Source: Streptococcus plurextorum DSM 22810 (GTDB lineage: Bacteria > Bacillota > Bacilli > Lactobacillales > Streptococcaceae). Taken from it: a DNA stretch of 64,000 nt. The notes beneath the pieces were generated by a model. That model was not told the origin of the DNA. It saw nothing but the letters and a program-made list of their open reading frames with translations, and searched no databases. Positions 18,185 to 27,124 of this stretch are shown here, in pieces. The translations under genes were made by a program, and so were the position numbers. How positions within the stretch are numbered: the stretch's first letter is position 1; the number at the start of each line of letters is the position of its first letter. The stretch spans positions 1 to 64,000 of the forward strand of contig NZ_AUIO01000012.1 of NCBI RefSeq assembly GCF_000423745.1, written 5' to 3'.

Positions 18185-19357
18185 TTATTGATAATCATGG
18201 ATGATAACACCTTTTACCACTCGATTTACAGTTCCTGAGGCTGATGGTGTATCTGGCTTATTCTTCACTTTTACGGCTGTCATCAGTGCTATGATCTGTG
18301 CCACTAAAACCATCGCAAGGCTCAGATACCCTTCTGGCAACAGTTGCTCTGACACAAGGTCAAATCGGTCACCGGTAAAATTATCTTCCCCGGTCTGTGC
18401 TAGTGCCAAGGTCTTCAAAGCAATGGCATCTCCCATCACTTCGTGCAATAAATCTAAATCGTATTGACGGGTGTAAGGGCTATTATGAACAAAGACAATA
18501 ACCAAGGTTTTCTCATTGACAAATGACTTTGGTCCATGACGAAAGCCCATTGACGAATCATACATGGTCGCCACTTGACCAGCTGTGAGTTCTAAAATCT
18601 TTAGTTGAGCCTCTCTTGTCAGCGCAGCCATTGATCCTGACCCCAGATAGACAATCCGCTGAAAATCTAAGTCAACGACCTCTTGTAGTTCTGCCTCACG
18701 GGCAATAATATCTGAACCAATCACCTTGAGAGCATTGATATAAGCTTCTTTTTCCTCCATGCTAGAATCTTCATCAAAAATCAGCAAACCTGTGAGAAGC
18801 ATACAGGTAAAACTACCTGTCATTGCAAATCCAGCATCATTAGAAGCTTCTGGCATCAACAATAGAAGATTTTTGTCATCATGGACAGACCGTTTTGCTA
18901 GCACACCTTCTGGCGCACAGGTAATAGTCAGATGGTACACATTTGAAACAATTTGATTCGCTAAAGCTTGAGCAGCGACACTCTCTGGGCTGTTTCCTGA
19001 TCTTGCAAACGAGACTAGAAGAACCGTTTCATCTTCAAAGAGATGATCATAAGGTGCCGATACTATTTCCGTCGTTCCAATACTTTCGAATAGAAAGCGC
19101 TTACGATTTGCTGTGCGTTTAAGATAAGGCAAAAGCGTATCACCAACATATTGAGAAGTTCCGGCTCCTGTGAAGATTACTTTTACTGGTTGTTGCGGAC
19201 TAGAGGATGTCACCTGATCCAAAAATCCTGTAATCCTTGCCATATTCTCTTTAAAGATTCTCAGTGTCTCCAACCACAAATCGGGTTGTTGCTTGATTTC
19301 TTGAGTGGTGATGGCTGCACCTAAATCCGATAGTTCTTCTTGCGTTTTAAAAAACAT
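18185..19357 (-). CDS. agaS: SIS-domain sugar-phosphate isomerase/deaminase
   Basis: 390 residues with two SIS domains: [18 protein letters not shown] with [17 protein letters not shown] in the first, [17 protein letters not shown] with [15 protein letters not shown] in the second. This is the AgaS family, which converts galactosamine-6-phosphate to tagatose-6-phosphate. Sits between its regulator gene and lacD on one transcript and links the imported amino sugar to the tagatose pathway. Confidence 0.92.
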   Translation of the reverse strand: MFFKTQEELSDLGAAITTQEIKQQPDLWLETLRIFKENMARITGFLDQVTSSSPQQPVKVIFTGAGTSQYVGDTLLPYLKRTANRKRFLFESIGTTEIVSAPYDHLFEDETVLLVSFARSGNSPESVAAQALANQIVSNVYHLTITCAPEGVLAKRSVHDDKNLLLLMPEASNDAGFAMTGSFTCMLLTGLLIFDEDSSMEEKEAYINALKVIGSDIIAREAELQEVVDLDFQRIVYLGSGSMAALTREAQLKILELTAGQVATMYDSSMGFRHGPKSFVNEKTLVIVFVHNSPYTRQYDLDLLHEVMGDAIALKTLALAQTGEDNFTGDRFDLVSEQLLPEGYLSLAMVLVAQIIALMTAVKVKNKPDTPSASGTVNRVVKGVIIHDYQ

Positions 19358-19386
19358 AGAAGCCTCCTTTTCCTTTTTATTAAGAT

Positions 19387-20094
19387 TTATGATTTATCGC
19401 GTAAATGGCTGACCCTATATCGGAACTGGTCTGCACGTGCAATACTAAAGGTAAATTCTATTATCAGATTCTTCTGACTGTAGGTTTTACGAATAAGGTG
19501 TAATACAGGGCTATTTTTCTTAATCCCCAATAATTTTGCTTCATGATTCAAGGCAATACTCGCAAAAAACTCTTCCTCTGCTAAACGAATATGGTATTGG
19601 TAATCCTCTTCCATAATTCTATAGAGTGGTTTTTGTAAAAGGACTTCTTCGGTCAAATGACTAAAGAGTTGTGCAGGAAGATAGGTTCTCTCGAGCATCA
19701 TAGGGACATCATCCGCCTCACGTAACCTGACTAGCTCAAACACTGCCGTCCCAAGTGGCACTTGTAACCCTTTAGCAACCTGTTCGCTGGCTTTCATTTT
19801 AGCTAAAGATAAGATTTGAGTCTTAGGCGCTTTCCCTAGCTTTTTCATGGCGTCCGTGAAGCTGTATAAGGTAGCTAAATCAACGGCCTGTTCTTTTATC
19901 TCAGAAACATAGGTTCCCTTACCTTGCTTCTTATAAACAAGGCCACGCTTTTCCAATTCTTGGAGAGCTTGACGCACAGTGATACGACTGACTGAATAGG
20001 CTTCGGTTAGCTCGCGCTCAGATAGCAGCTTGTCATTTGGTGACATGGTATTACGAATATTAAATTCTAATTCATCTACTAATTGAAGATACAT
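19387..20094 (-). CDS. GntR/HutC-family regulator of the agaS-lacD operon
   Basis: 235 residues. Winged helix at 1-68 (LLSERELTEAYSVSRITVRQALQELEKRGLVYKKQGKGTYVS) then UTRA domain. First gene of the agaS-lacD transcript, so probably autoregulated. The chosen ATG has no clear ribosome site. A strong GGAGG lies further upstream, in front of an in-frame ATG-TTA-TAA at 20113-20121, nine codons before the chosen start, so translation may depend on reinitiation or the original start has been broken. Confidence 0.87.
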   Translation of the reverse strand: MYLQLVDELEFNIRNTMSPNDKLLSERELTEAYSVSRITVRQALQELEKRGLVYKKQGKGTYVSEIKEQAVDLATLYSFTDAMKKLGKAPKTQILSLAKMKASEQVAKGLQVPLGTAVFELVRLREADDVPMMLERTYLPAQLFSHLTEEVLLQKPLYRIMEEDYQYHIRLAEEEFFASIALNHEAKLLGIKKNSPVLHLIRKTYSQKNLIIEFTFSIARADQFRYRVSHLRDKS

Positions 20095-20110
20095 GGGCTT
20101 ATTTTTTTTA

Positions 20111-20183
20111 AATTATAACATAAACGACCTCCAACTTGTTATAACCACATATAAAGTATAATATATTAACATCTATTAGTCAA
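20111..20183 (-). promoter_or_regulatory. Promoter and GntR-type operators of the gntR-agaS-lacD operon
   Basis: -35 TTGACT at 20078-region equivalent 20178-20183, 17-base spacer, -10 TATACT at 20155-20160. Just downstream is the palindrome GTTATAAC (20138-20145), the HutC-type core, and a second TTATAAC with AACATAAAC at about 20113-20125. The placement over the transcription start fits repression. Confidence 0.7.
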
Positions 20184-20196
20184 GGGATTTGAATAT

Positions 20197-20229
20197 AAAA
20201 AAAAGAGAGAACCATTCCAGTTCTCTCTC
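20197..20229 (-). terminator. Terminator of the M26 protease gene
   Basis: Stem AGAGAGAAC/GTTCTCTCT with a 7-base loop, followed by eight T on the minus strand. Confidence 0.9.
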
Positions 20230-20266
20230 ATAAGACCTGCCATAAGTATCTGTTAATACTCAAGGA

Positions 20267-23200
20267 CTATTTTCTCCTTAGTTTATCTTTTCGTAATAGC
20301 AAAGGTGTACTCATTAAAAGCATAGCCAGTCCATAGAGGTGATAAGACTCTTTTTGACCTGTTGCTGGCAGTTTTGCTTGCTCATCCGTGCTCTCATTAG
20401 CCTCAGACGTTGACCTTAGCTCATCGACATTTGGCAGAGATACAGCTGAATAGATAGCTGTGGTGCCAGAAGTTTGACGAGTATCAAGCAGTGGCAAGAT
20501 GCCTTCTGGAAGCTCATGCCTGCCTGAACCATGCGCGGTTTCTAGCGGTGGCAAGACACCCTCAGGCAGTTCATGCTTAGCACCTGAACCATGCGCGGTT
20601 TCTAGTGGTGGCAAGACGCCTTCTGGAAGTTCATGCTTAGCACCTGAACCATGCGCGGTTTCTAGTGGTGGCAAGACGCCTTCTGGAAGTTCATGCTTAG
20701 CACCTGAACCATGCGCGGTTTCTAGTGGTGGCAAGACGCCTTCTGGAAGTTCATGCTTAGCACCTGAACCGTGCGCGGTTTCTAGTGGTGGCAAGACACC
20801 CTCAGGCAGTTCATGACTCTGACCTCTTCCTTTATCCGTAAACAAAATGTGCAGCGGTACAGCAACATCATCATAGCTCTGATCATCATAAGAAACACGA
20901 ACAGTTACCGTATAGTCACCACTTTCTTGAGGCAAATGATCTAACACAGTCAGTTGCAGGTTCCCTGCTGACTCAGGTAGGCTAATTTGTTCAAAAATGA
21001 GACTTGTCTTAGCTTCTAGATTATCACTTAAAAGAAATTGTGCTTGGCCTAGGATCTGCGGCTGGAAGTGATTAGCTTTTGGCAAGGCTAGGACAGTGAT
21101 TGGCAAGGAAACCACTTTATCTCCTAAAGTGAGAAGAACTTGCTGATGGTTAGTTGCAAGCGACTCCTGCAAGGGACTGACTACGATACCAAAATCTACA
21201 AAGCGACTATCATCAATGGTGATAGACATTCCTTGATGATCTGTTAAGCGCAAACGGACTCCTGTCAAGTCTAAATAATCACCCACTTGATAGGTAGACT
21301 TATCTAAACCGTTAATCAAGGACATCGCTTGAATTTGTGTCTGATCAAAGGTCACGATAGGTGTCATTGGAATGCTTAAGATGAGGGGAATATCTATTGT
21401 CTGACTGCGATCAATACCGTTTAACACTGCCTTGTCAAAACCAGCACCCAATTGGTAGTGACCAGTTGTTGCTTGAGGGAGATATTGCTCAAGTGCTGTC
21501 ACTGACTGCCCATCAAGAATATCAATTTGTTCGGTTTTGATTAACTGGTTAGCATGGTAGAACCTTAGTGTCACACGGTGGGTCTGTGGTTGTTGCTCTT
21601 TACTAATCAGACGGTAGCTGCCATTAGTCTCTTCAATAGCAAAGCGACTATAATCATTGGCTAAGCTAACCGTAGCAGAACCGGTCACAGCGCCTTCTAC
21701 ACTCAAGAAAGTCTGATTCAGCTGATTAGCTAATGGTTGTTCAAATCCAGCTAGCTCTATCTGAATCGCATCCTCCAGATTGCCCAAAACTTCCAATGCT
21801 GTCCCAGCTGGAATGATGAGCTTACCGTCTCCTCCCAGATCACCAACACTCACCAAAGCGGTGTTCCCTAAGCGCAGTTGACTTCCCGTATCAATTTGCA
21901 CACGACTGGTAATCTCCCTCACGGTGTCAGAGAGCGTCAGGTTGGCATTTTCGGATAGGGTCAGCTCTTGGATATCAGAGAAATCTGCACCATAAATCCG
22001 AGTTCCCACGATGGTCACCCTGTTATCCATACTATTTGCCCCGATGACCTTTTTAACCTGGCTTGAACGCGACATTACTTCCACGCGACCGTAAGTCACG
22101 TGATCGTCCTGTCCTCCCAAGTCAATGCCTTCATCAACCTTGGCAAATTCTGAATCAATAATGATATCTACCGGAATGGTACTTGTACTATCAGCATTTC
22201 CAGCAAAAATTTGACGGAAACGCATATTAGAGTCACCATTAATCAACAGCAGACCTGCATGGCTTCCTGTTGGATTTCCTGTACGAGCTCCTGCCACAAT
22301 AGTCGGGCGCAAAGAATCTTGCAACTGACTGACCGTTGTTGATACCTTATCAAAGACAGCACGGTGCCCTGAGAGGTAGATGGTTGGTTGCTTACTACCA
22401 TCTGGGATCATATTGAAGGTCATATTGGTGAAAACAACATCAGCCCCAAGCGCTACATCTGAACCACGGAAAGTCAGTGTATGACCTTGTCCATCAATGG
22501 TCACTGCTTTAGGGATATCAAAGACCTGATCTTGACGATGGGTAACGTTTTTCACGAGCTTAATAGTATCACCGTCACTGGCTTGCTGCAAGGCATAAGA
22601 CAGGCTATGGTAAGGATTGTTTTCTGTACCAGTGCCTTCTGTAGAGGTCTCTAGACCATTGGTGACGTAGAAGGTACGACTGGTTTCTTTATCCTTATAA
22701 ATACTAGTTCTAAACTCATCTGTCAGAGCCATATAGTCTAGATAAATCTGTGTTTTCAGAGCACGTACTGCTGTCACACCATTGGTTAGATGCGTTCCAA
22801 TCGCTTTATTGGCTTTCATTTTAGCCAAGTCTTGCTCAACAGCAGCTAGCATCTTACTTTCCAGACCTGCTAAATCAGAAAATTGACTTGTCGCCTTTAA
22901 GTCATCTAAGCGATCTGCTCGTCTTGCAAACATGGCTTTTTTAAAGCTTGCTAGATTGCCCTGATGTTCTGGCATAATCGCTGCTAAAGCAGTGGCATCA
23001 GTGTCATATTGATTAGAGAGGTAGGCTACCATTCCATCGTAACCATATTCTCCTAGAATTTCGTAAGCATAACGGCGGAAGCTAACATCTCCTGCGGACC
23101 CGATGTCATTTTGAACACCTGCGTAGATAGGTTCAAAAAGTGGGACCACATGATAATCATTAGGTTTAGCAATACCTGTGGTATCGATCCCTTTGAAGGC

Positions 23201-25336
23201 TAAACGTCCTGAAACCAAGCTTTGATCAACAAAATCATCAACACTTTGTAGACTTGCCGCTAATTCAGACGTAATATGACTGAACTGATCCTTAACCTGG
23301 TTTGGTCTTTTCGTATCCTGATCAGGAATTAAGGTGAGCTGATTAAGCAACAAGGCACGGTCGTCATTGGTCTGTTGCAAAATAGCTTGCGCTTCTAAAT
23401 AGTCTAGGCTATAAACAACATCCAAAATGCCCTGCATGTAAGTTTTCAAATCGTCTACCGTTTGGAAACGCGTCGGCGATTGATTCTGAGTACGATTATC
23501 CCCCAAAGTATAAGCCGTATTCAAATTAAACATTGGTGGGTAGGCAGTCCCTAACCTGTTATTATGAGCTTCAAATAAGCCACGCGCAAAAACCTCTGCT
23601 CCTTGACCTGTCCTTCTACCGTAGCCATTGAACCAAACCTTATTATCAAGAATATGAGTCAACTCATGGGTATAAACTGACTGACCGTCATCTGTCAATG
23701 CCTTATAAAGAAAGAGGGTAACACCGCTGTCGCCATTAGCCTGTCCGCCTGCACGCACAAAATTCATGTAGAGATTCATCGGACCGATAAATTCCTGCAC
23801 ACCAGGAAGGGCTGTCGAACCTGATTTTTTAGACCATAATTGCTCAGCAGACACTGTCCCTGTCGAATAAGATTGAAGGGAGTCCGTCACAACAATAGGC
23901 TCATAAGTTCTTAAGCGGTCCTTTTGCTCACTGATACGATACCAAAAATCTAGGAAGGCTTGTTGGTGATTTGCGTAGTAGGCTAACTTATCCTGGAAAG
24001 CTGTTTTATTGCTTTCTGTCTTTGATGCCAAGTAGGTATCAACCGCACCGTATGTAATGGTATTTGTTGTGCTAATGGCATAAAGCGAATCTTGTCCAAC
24101 TGTTAATAATGGTAACAAGTGATTCTTTAAGCGACTACTGTTTCTGAGTTGGGTGTAGAGCCCTGTTTCTTTGTGAGGACTGGTTGATTCGACAATATAA
24201 GCTTTGGAAGTCGCTTTAAACCATTCGCCAGCATTCTGATAGTTGGTCCATCTAGGTACTTGATTTTCAATAAATTGGATGAGATCAACATCTTGAGTGA
24301 TGGGAGCTACTTTTTTCTGGTAGGTTGCTAGATTATTCCTTAATTCTAGATCGGCATAGGTCACGTTTCCTATAGTAATCAGGTTGGTAAGGGCATCGCT
24401 TTGACTACCAAAAACTTCCGGATAGTAGAGAATCAAATCCTTAGCTGCTAAATGACCAAACTGAAAATGGTATTGACGATCCAGATAGCTTAAGCCTAGC
24501 AAGATTTTTTCTTTATTGGCTTTTACAGTATCTGCAGTTACAGCAGTTGACTTTTCAAAAACACCTGTCAAGATGGTCTCGATATTAGTCTTAACCTGCT
24601 CAAAATTGTCACGCATATCCAACCGATCCATGTAAACTTGCTTTTTACGATCAGCTAGTTCTTGCGGTGTGGGTGTTTGTCCGTTCTTTTCTTTTTTCAG
24701 TTCTTGTTCAATAGCAAAACCATCTGTAAATCTTTCTTGATGATTCAAACCCGCGTAAAGGTCTTCATAATTGATGCTTTGAAACTCAGAAACGAGGCTG
24801 TTGGCTAAATTAGCACTAGCTGGATCTGTCACAAAAGAAGCCGTGTTATTCGCAGTTGCTTCCTCAATACGGCTAGTCCCATCAACAAAGACCACTTGTA
24901 CCTTAGCAATGGTTTGACCTGATACTGGGGTTAGCAAGTCTTCATTGGCGTCTAAGGGAAGGGTTGCCATCACTTGTTCTTGTGCGGCACTTCTAAGCAA
25001 ACTTTCTCCAGTCTGTGTTTCTGACGCTGCTAACTGACTTGCAGATGCATTGTCCCCATTGCTAGGAGCTTCTTTAGCCTCAACCATTAAAGGAGTGGGC
25101 GTTTCAGAAAGCGTCTCTGAAAAAGCCACTCCAGCATCAGTCGCCCCCTTTTCAATACTGTTATCTCCTGAAACAGCACTAGCTTGACTAACGAGCTCCT
25201 GCGACGCTACTGTAGCATCTACAATTTCTAAAGCGCTTGCATACTGTCCCGTTAAAAAACTTGCAGAAAGTGCTACCGACACGACTCCGACAGCATATTT
25301 CCGAATCCCAAAATGAAGTTTTCTCTCTCCGTGCAT
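20267..25336 (-). CDS. LPXTG-anchored M26-type zinc metalloprotease
   Basis: 1689 residues. YSIRK-type signal peptide at about 8-35 (FGIRKYAVGVVSVALSASFL). Zinc site H557-E-L-T-H561 with Glu581 twenty residues on, set in WFNGYGRRTGQGAE as in IgA1/Zmp proteases. A right-handed beta-helix-like region at about 910-1150 (TIDGQGHTLTFRG) follows. Near the C-terminus is a tandem 20-residue repeat, then sorting signal LPATG at 1656-1660, a hydrophobic stretch and RRK tail. Sortase A would anchor it. It lacks the N-terminal-anchor arrangement of classic pneumococcal Zmp proteins. The target is unknown; host glycoprotein or immunoglobulin is likely. GGAGGAGAT precedes the ATG. Confidence 0.9.
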   Translation of the reverse strand: MHGERKLHFGIRKYAVGVVSVALSASFLTGQYASALEIVDATVASQELVSQASAVSGDNSIEKGATDAGVAFSETLSETPTPLMVEAKEAPSNGDNASASQLAASETQTGESLLRSAAQEQVMATLPLDANEDLLTPVSGQTIAKVQVVFVDGTSRIEEATANNTASFVTDPASANLANSLVSEFQSINYEDLYAGLNHQERFTDGFAIEQELKKEKNGQTPTPQELADRKKQVYMDRLDMRDNFEQVKTNIETILTGVFEKSTAVTADTVKANKEKILLGLSYLDRQYHFQFGHLAAKDLILYYPEVFGSQSDALTNLITIGNVTYADLELRNNLATYQKKVAPITQDVDLIQFIENQVPRWTNYQNAGEWFKATSKAYIVESTSPHKETGLYTQLRNSSRLKNHLLPLLTVGQDSLYAISTTNTITYGAVDTYLASKTESNKTAFQDKLAYYANHQQAFLDFWYRISEQKDRLRTYEPIVVTDSLQSYSTGTVSAEQLWSKKSGSTALPGVQEFIGPMNLYMNFVRAGGQANGDSGVTLFLYKALTDDGQSVYTHELTHILDNKVWFNGYGRRTGQGAEVFARGLFEAHNNRLGTAYPPMFNLNTAYTLGDNRTQNQSPTRFQTVDDLKTYMQGILDVVYSLDYLEAQAILQQTNDDRALLLNQLTLIPDQDTKRPNQVKDQFSHITSELAASLQSVDDFVDQSLVSGRLAFKGIDTTGIAKPNDYHVVPLFEPIYAGVQNDIGSAGDVSFRRYAYEILGEYGYDGMVAYLSNQYDTDATALAAIMPEHQGNLASFKKAMFARRADRLDDLKATSQFSDLAGLESKMLAAVEQDLAKMKANKAIGTHLTNGVTAVRALKTQIYLDYMALTDEFRTSIYKDKETSRTFYVTNGLETSTEGTGTENNPYHSLSYALQQASDGDTIKLVKNVTHRQDQVFDIPKAVTIDGQGHTLTFRGSDVALGADVVFTNMTFNMIPDGSKQPTIYLSGHRAVFDKVSTTVSQLQDSLRPTIVAGARTGNPTGSHAGLLLINGDSNMRFRQIFAGNADSTSTIPVDIIIDSEFAKVDEGIDLGGQDDHVTYGRVEVMSRSSQVKKVIGANSMDNRVTIVGTRIYGADFSDIQELTLSENANLTLSDTVREITSRVQIDTGSQLRLGNTALVSVGDLGGDGKLIIPAGTALEVLGNLEDAIQIELAGFEQPLANQLNQTFLSVEGAVTGSATVSLANDYSRFAIEETNGSYRLISKEQQPQTHRVTLRFYHANQLIKTEQIDILDGQSVTALEQYLPQATTGHYQLGAGFDKAVLNGIDRSQTIDIPLILSIPMTPIVTFDQTQIQAMSLINGLDKSTYQVGDYLDLTGVRLRLTDHQGMSITIDDSRFVDFGIVVSPLQESLATNHQQVLLTLGDKVVSLPITVLALPKANHFQPQILGQAQFLLSDNLEAKTSLIFEQISLPESAGNLQLTVLDHLPQESGDYTVTVRVSYDDQSYDDVAVPLHILFTDKGRGQSHELPEGVLPPLETAHGSGAKHELPEGVLPPLETAHGSGAKHELPEGVLPPLETAHGSGAKHELPEGVLPPLETAHGSGAKHELPEGVLPPLETAHGSGRHELPEGILPLLDTRQTSGTTAIYSAVSLPNVDELRSTSEANESTDEQAKLPATGQKESYHLYGLAMLLMSTPLLLRKDKLRRK
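20465..20815 (-). repeat. Tandem 60-bp repeat in the protease stalk
   Basis: Five near-identical copies of a 60-bp unit encoding HELPEGVLPPLETAHGSGAK, the fifth slightly short (19 residues), then one diverged copy (HELPEGILPLLDTRQTSG). Copies 2-4 are almost identical at DNA level. The Pro-rich unit lies just before the wall-sorting region and probably spans the cell wall. Such repeats change copy number by slippage or recombination. Confidence 0.93.
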
Positions 25337-25387
25337 ATCTCCTCCAAAGGCTCGATGGTATCGAATCTTTCATTTCCTAATATGATA

Positions 25388-25436
25388 TCCTTATTTTATC
25401 ATACTATGATTGATTTTAGGTCAAATAAGCTTGACT
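25388..25436 (-). promoter_or_regulatory. Likely promoter of the protease gene
   Basis: TTGACC on the minus strand followed by TATGATAAAAT; the best reading has a spacer of 15-17 bases. An 8-bp inverted repeat AAGCTTGA/TCAAGCTT flanks the upstream side (about 25428-25455). Exact boxes are uncertain. Confidence 0.45.
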
Positions 25437-25510
25437 CTTAGCGACATCAAGCTTATCTTACGGTAGTATTTTTAGGATTTTAGACAGTTTATCGAACCAC
25501 ATTTCCCAAA

Positions 25511-26140
25511 CTATTCTGCTAATCTTCTTGCTGTTTCTGCCACTGGCATGCCAATAATGGTATGAATATCTCCAGTCACATGACTGATAAAACGCGGATC
25601 AAGTTCCTGAAAGCCGTAGGCTCCCGCCTTATCCATTGCCAAACCAGAAGCTAAATAAGATTCGATGGCCTCTTCCAACTCTGGATAATAATCCACAAAC
25701 CTAATCTCGGCTAACGTGTAGAATACCTCTAGATAATCTACGCCCCGAAGACAGACAGAAGTAACAACCTGATGCGTCTTTCCAAAATAGGACAGCAACA
25801 TCTCTCGAGCCTGCTTTTCATCAGTTGGTTTATTATAAATGCAATTTTCAAAGACCACGATAGTATCTGCAGAAATCGCCAACTCTCCCTCTTTAAGAGC
25901 AATGTCTGATTTGGCCATAGAAATTTCGCAACAGGTTTTTGCGGCCCGTGTTAAAAAATCATCTGTCGCAAAAGCTGCCATAAAACGCTCCTCAATAGCT
26001 CTTTCGTCCACCTCTATAGAACGAATAGCCGGCTTTAAAAAGGCTAAGAGCTGTTTGCGACGAGGTGACCCGCTTAGCAAAATGACTTGATTCACTGCAG
26101 ACTTTTGACCGTCTTTTTGGTAAGTTACCACATATTCCAT
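25511..26140 (-). CDS. maf: Maf-family nucleotide pyrophosphatase
   Basis: 210 residues from ATG at 26140 with GGAGAG 8 bases upstream. Maf signature VILLSGSPRRKQLLAFL near the start and AISADTIVVFENCIYNKPTDEKQA in the middle. Maf proteins hydrolyse modified or canonical NTPs and affect septum formation when overproduced. An 18-residue leader before the core is longer than usual. Lies 49 bases downstream of the broken estA. Confidence 0.9.
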   Translation of the reverse strand: MEYVVTYQKDGQKSAVNQVILLSGSPRRKQLLAFLKPAIRSIEVDERAIEERFMAAFATDDFLTRAAKTCCEISMAKSDIALKEGELAISADTIVVFENCIYNKPTDEKQAREMLLSYFGKTHQVVTSVCLRGVDYLEVFYTLAEIRFVDYYPELEEAIESYLASGLAMDKAGAYGFQELDPRFISHVTGDIHTIIGMPVAETARRLAE

Positions 26141-26189
26141 ATTATCTCTCCAAGGTATTGCTGCCTGTAAGGACATCGCGAAAAACAGA

Positions 26190-26969
26190 CTAGCTCAATC
26201 GCTCTTCTTTGACATAGTCAATGGGAAGCATTTCTAAGAAAACTTCTAGTTGCTTTTCCCAATAATACCAGTCATGTGTCCCATGGTCTGTTTGATAATC
26301 CACTGCTAGTCCAAGTGATTCAAAATCTACCATGGCTTTTTCATTGATGTCAAAAAGGAAATCCTCTTGACCGCACCAGGCATATAATTTGGTCTTTTTA
26401 TCGAAATCTTGAGCTATGTTGGTCAATAAGTGAGACTTTAAGCTTTCTAGCGTCAGTCCCCCAAAGATACCTGACCAATACGCAGTATCTTCTTCTCCTA
26501 TATGTTCTAGTATGAGTTCGTCGGTAAATAAAGCACCTTAAAATGACCCTGCCATAGCATACTGATTAGTTTTTAGAGCAAGTTTAAAAGCACCGTATCC
26601 TCCCATCGAAAGCCCCGCAATAAAAGTCTTTTCTCTCTTGGTGGTCATGTTTGGGAAAAATTGGCGGAGAACCTGAGGCAACTCAATAGCAATAGCATCA
26701 TAGTAGTTAAGGCCTGAAGCCGTGTTGGTGTACCATCCATTATCGCAGTTAGGCATGACTACAATGAGATTGGTTTTGCGCAACAGCCGCTGAATATTGG
26801 TGCGTTTGTTCCAAGAATTGTGATTGCCATTCATCCCGTGTAAAAGGTAAAGCACAGGAATATCCTGACTATCTGCACCAAGGACCTCACTTATTTCAGG
26901 ATAAATAACGGTCACTTGGCGATACTGATTCAAGGCAAGTGAATTGTATTCAATTTCCATAAAAGCCAT
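26190..26969 (-). pseudogene. estA: estA (tributyrin esterase) interrupted by one in-frame stop
   Basis: Reading one frame from [15 protein letters not shown] at 26969 gives an esterase of 259 residues, interrupted at codon 144 by TAA (26538-26540). Before the stop lie the oxyanion loop region ([15 protein letters not shown]) and nucleophile GLSMGGYG. After it the frame continues without shift through AYWSGIFGGL, GQEDFLFD and the His region GTHDWYYWEKQLEVFL. A TCA to TAA change within SF-S-GAL would explain it. Without readthrough the product lacks the catalytic Asp and His. EstA relatives release acetyl or short acyl groups, also from glycans. It sits next to an RNase J gene as in other streptococci. 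Confidence 0.88.
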
Positions 26970-27082
26970 GATATTGATTCGGAGAAGGTTGAGAAACACA
27001 GGAAATTTTCCTTTACTTTTGCTTGGTGCCAAAACACCAAAAGTCAACCATCCCCACTCCTTTCTAGATAAAATCATAGAGC

Positions 27083-27111
27083 AAAAGGTTGAAAGTTACT
27101 TTCAACCTTTG
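27083..27111 (-). terminator. Hairpin after RNase J2
   Basis: 13-bp near-perfect palindrome (AAAGGTTGAAAGT and its complement) 13 bases past the rnjB stop; the U-run is weak (TTTTGCT). Confidence 0.55.
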
Positions 27112-27124
27112 ATATTCTGTCGCA

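Noticed and set aside
20499-20816. Plus-strand open frame with repeats opposite the protease
   Set aside because: Its repeats are the antisense of the 60-bp array, which keeps a frame open by being a multiple of three; no ribosome site.
26427-26540. Frameshift in estA
   Set aside because: Both halves are in the same frame; one TAA explains the break.
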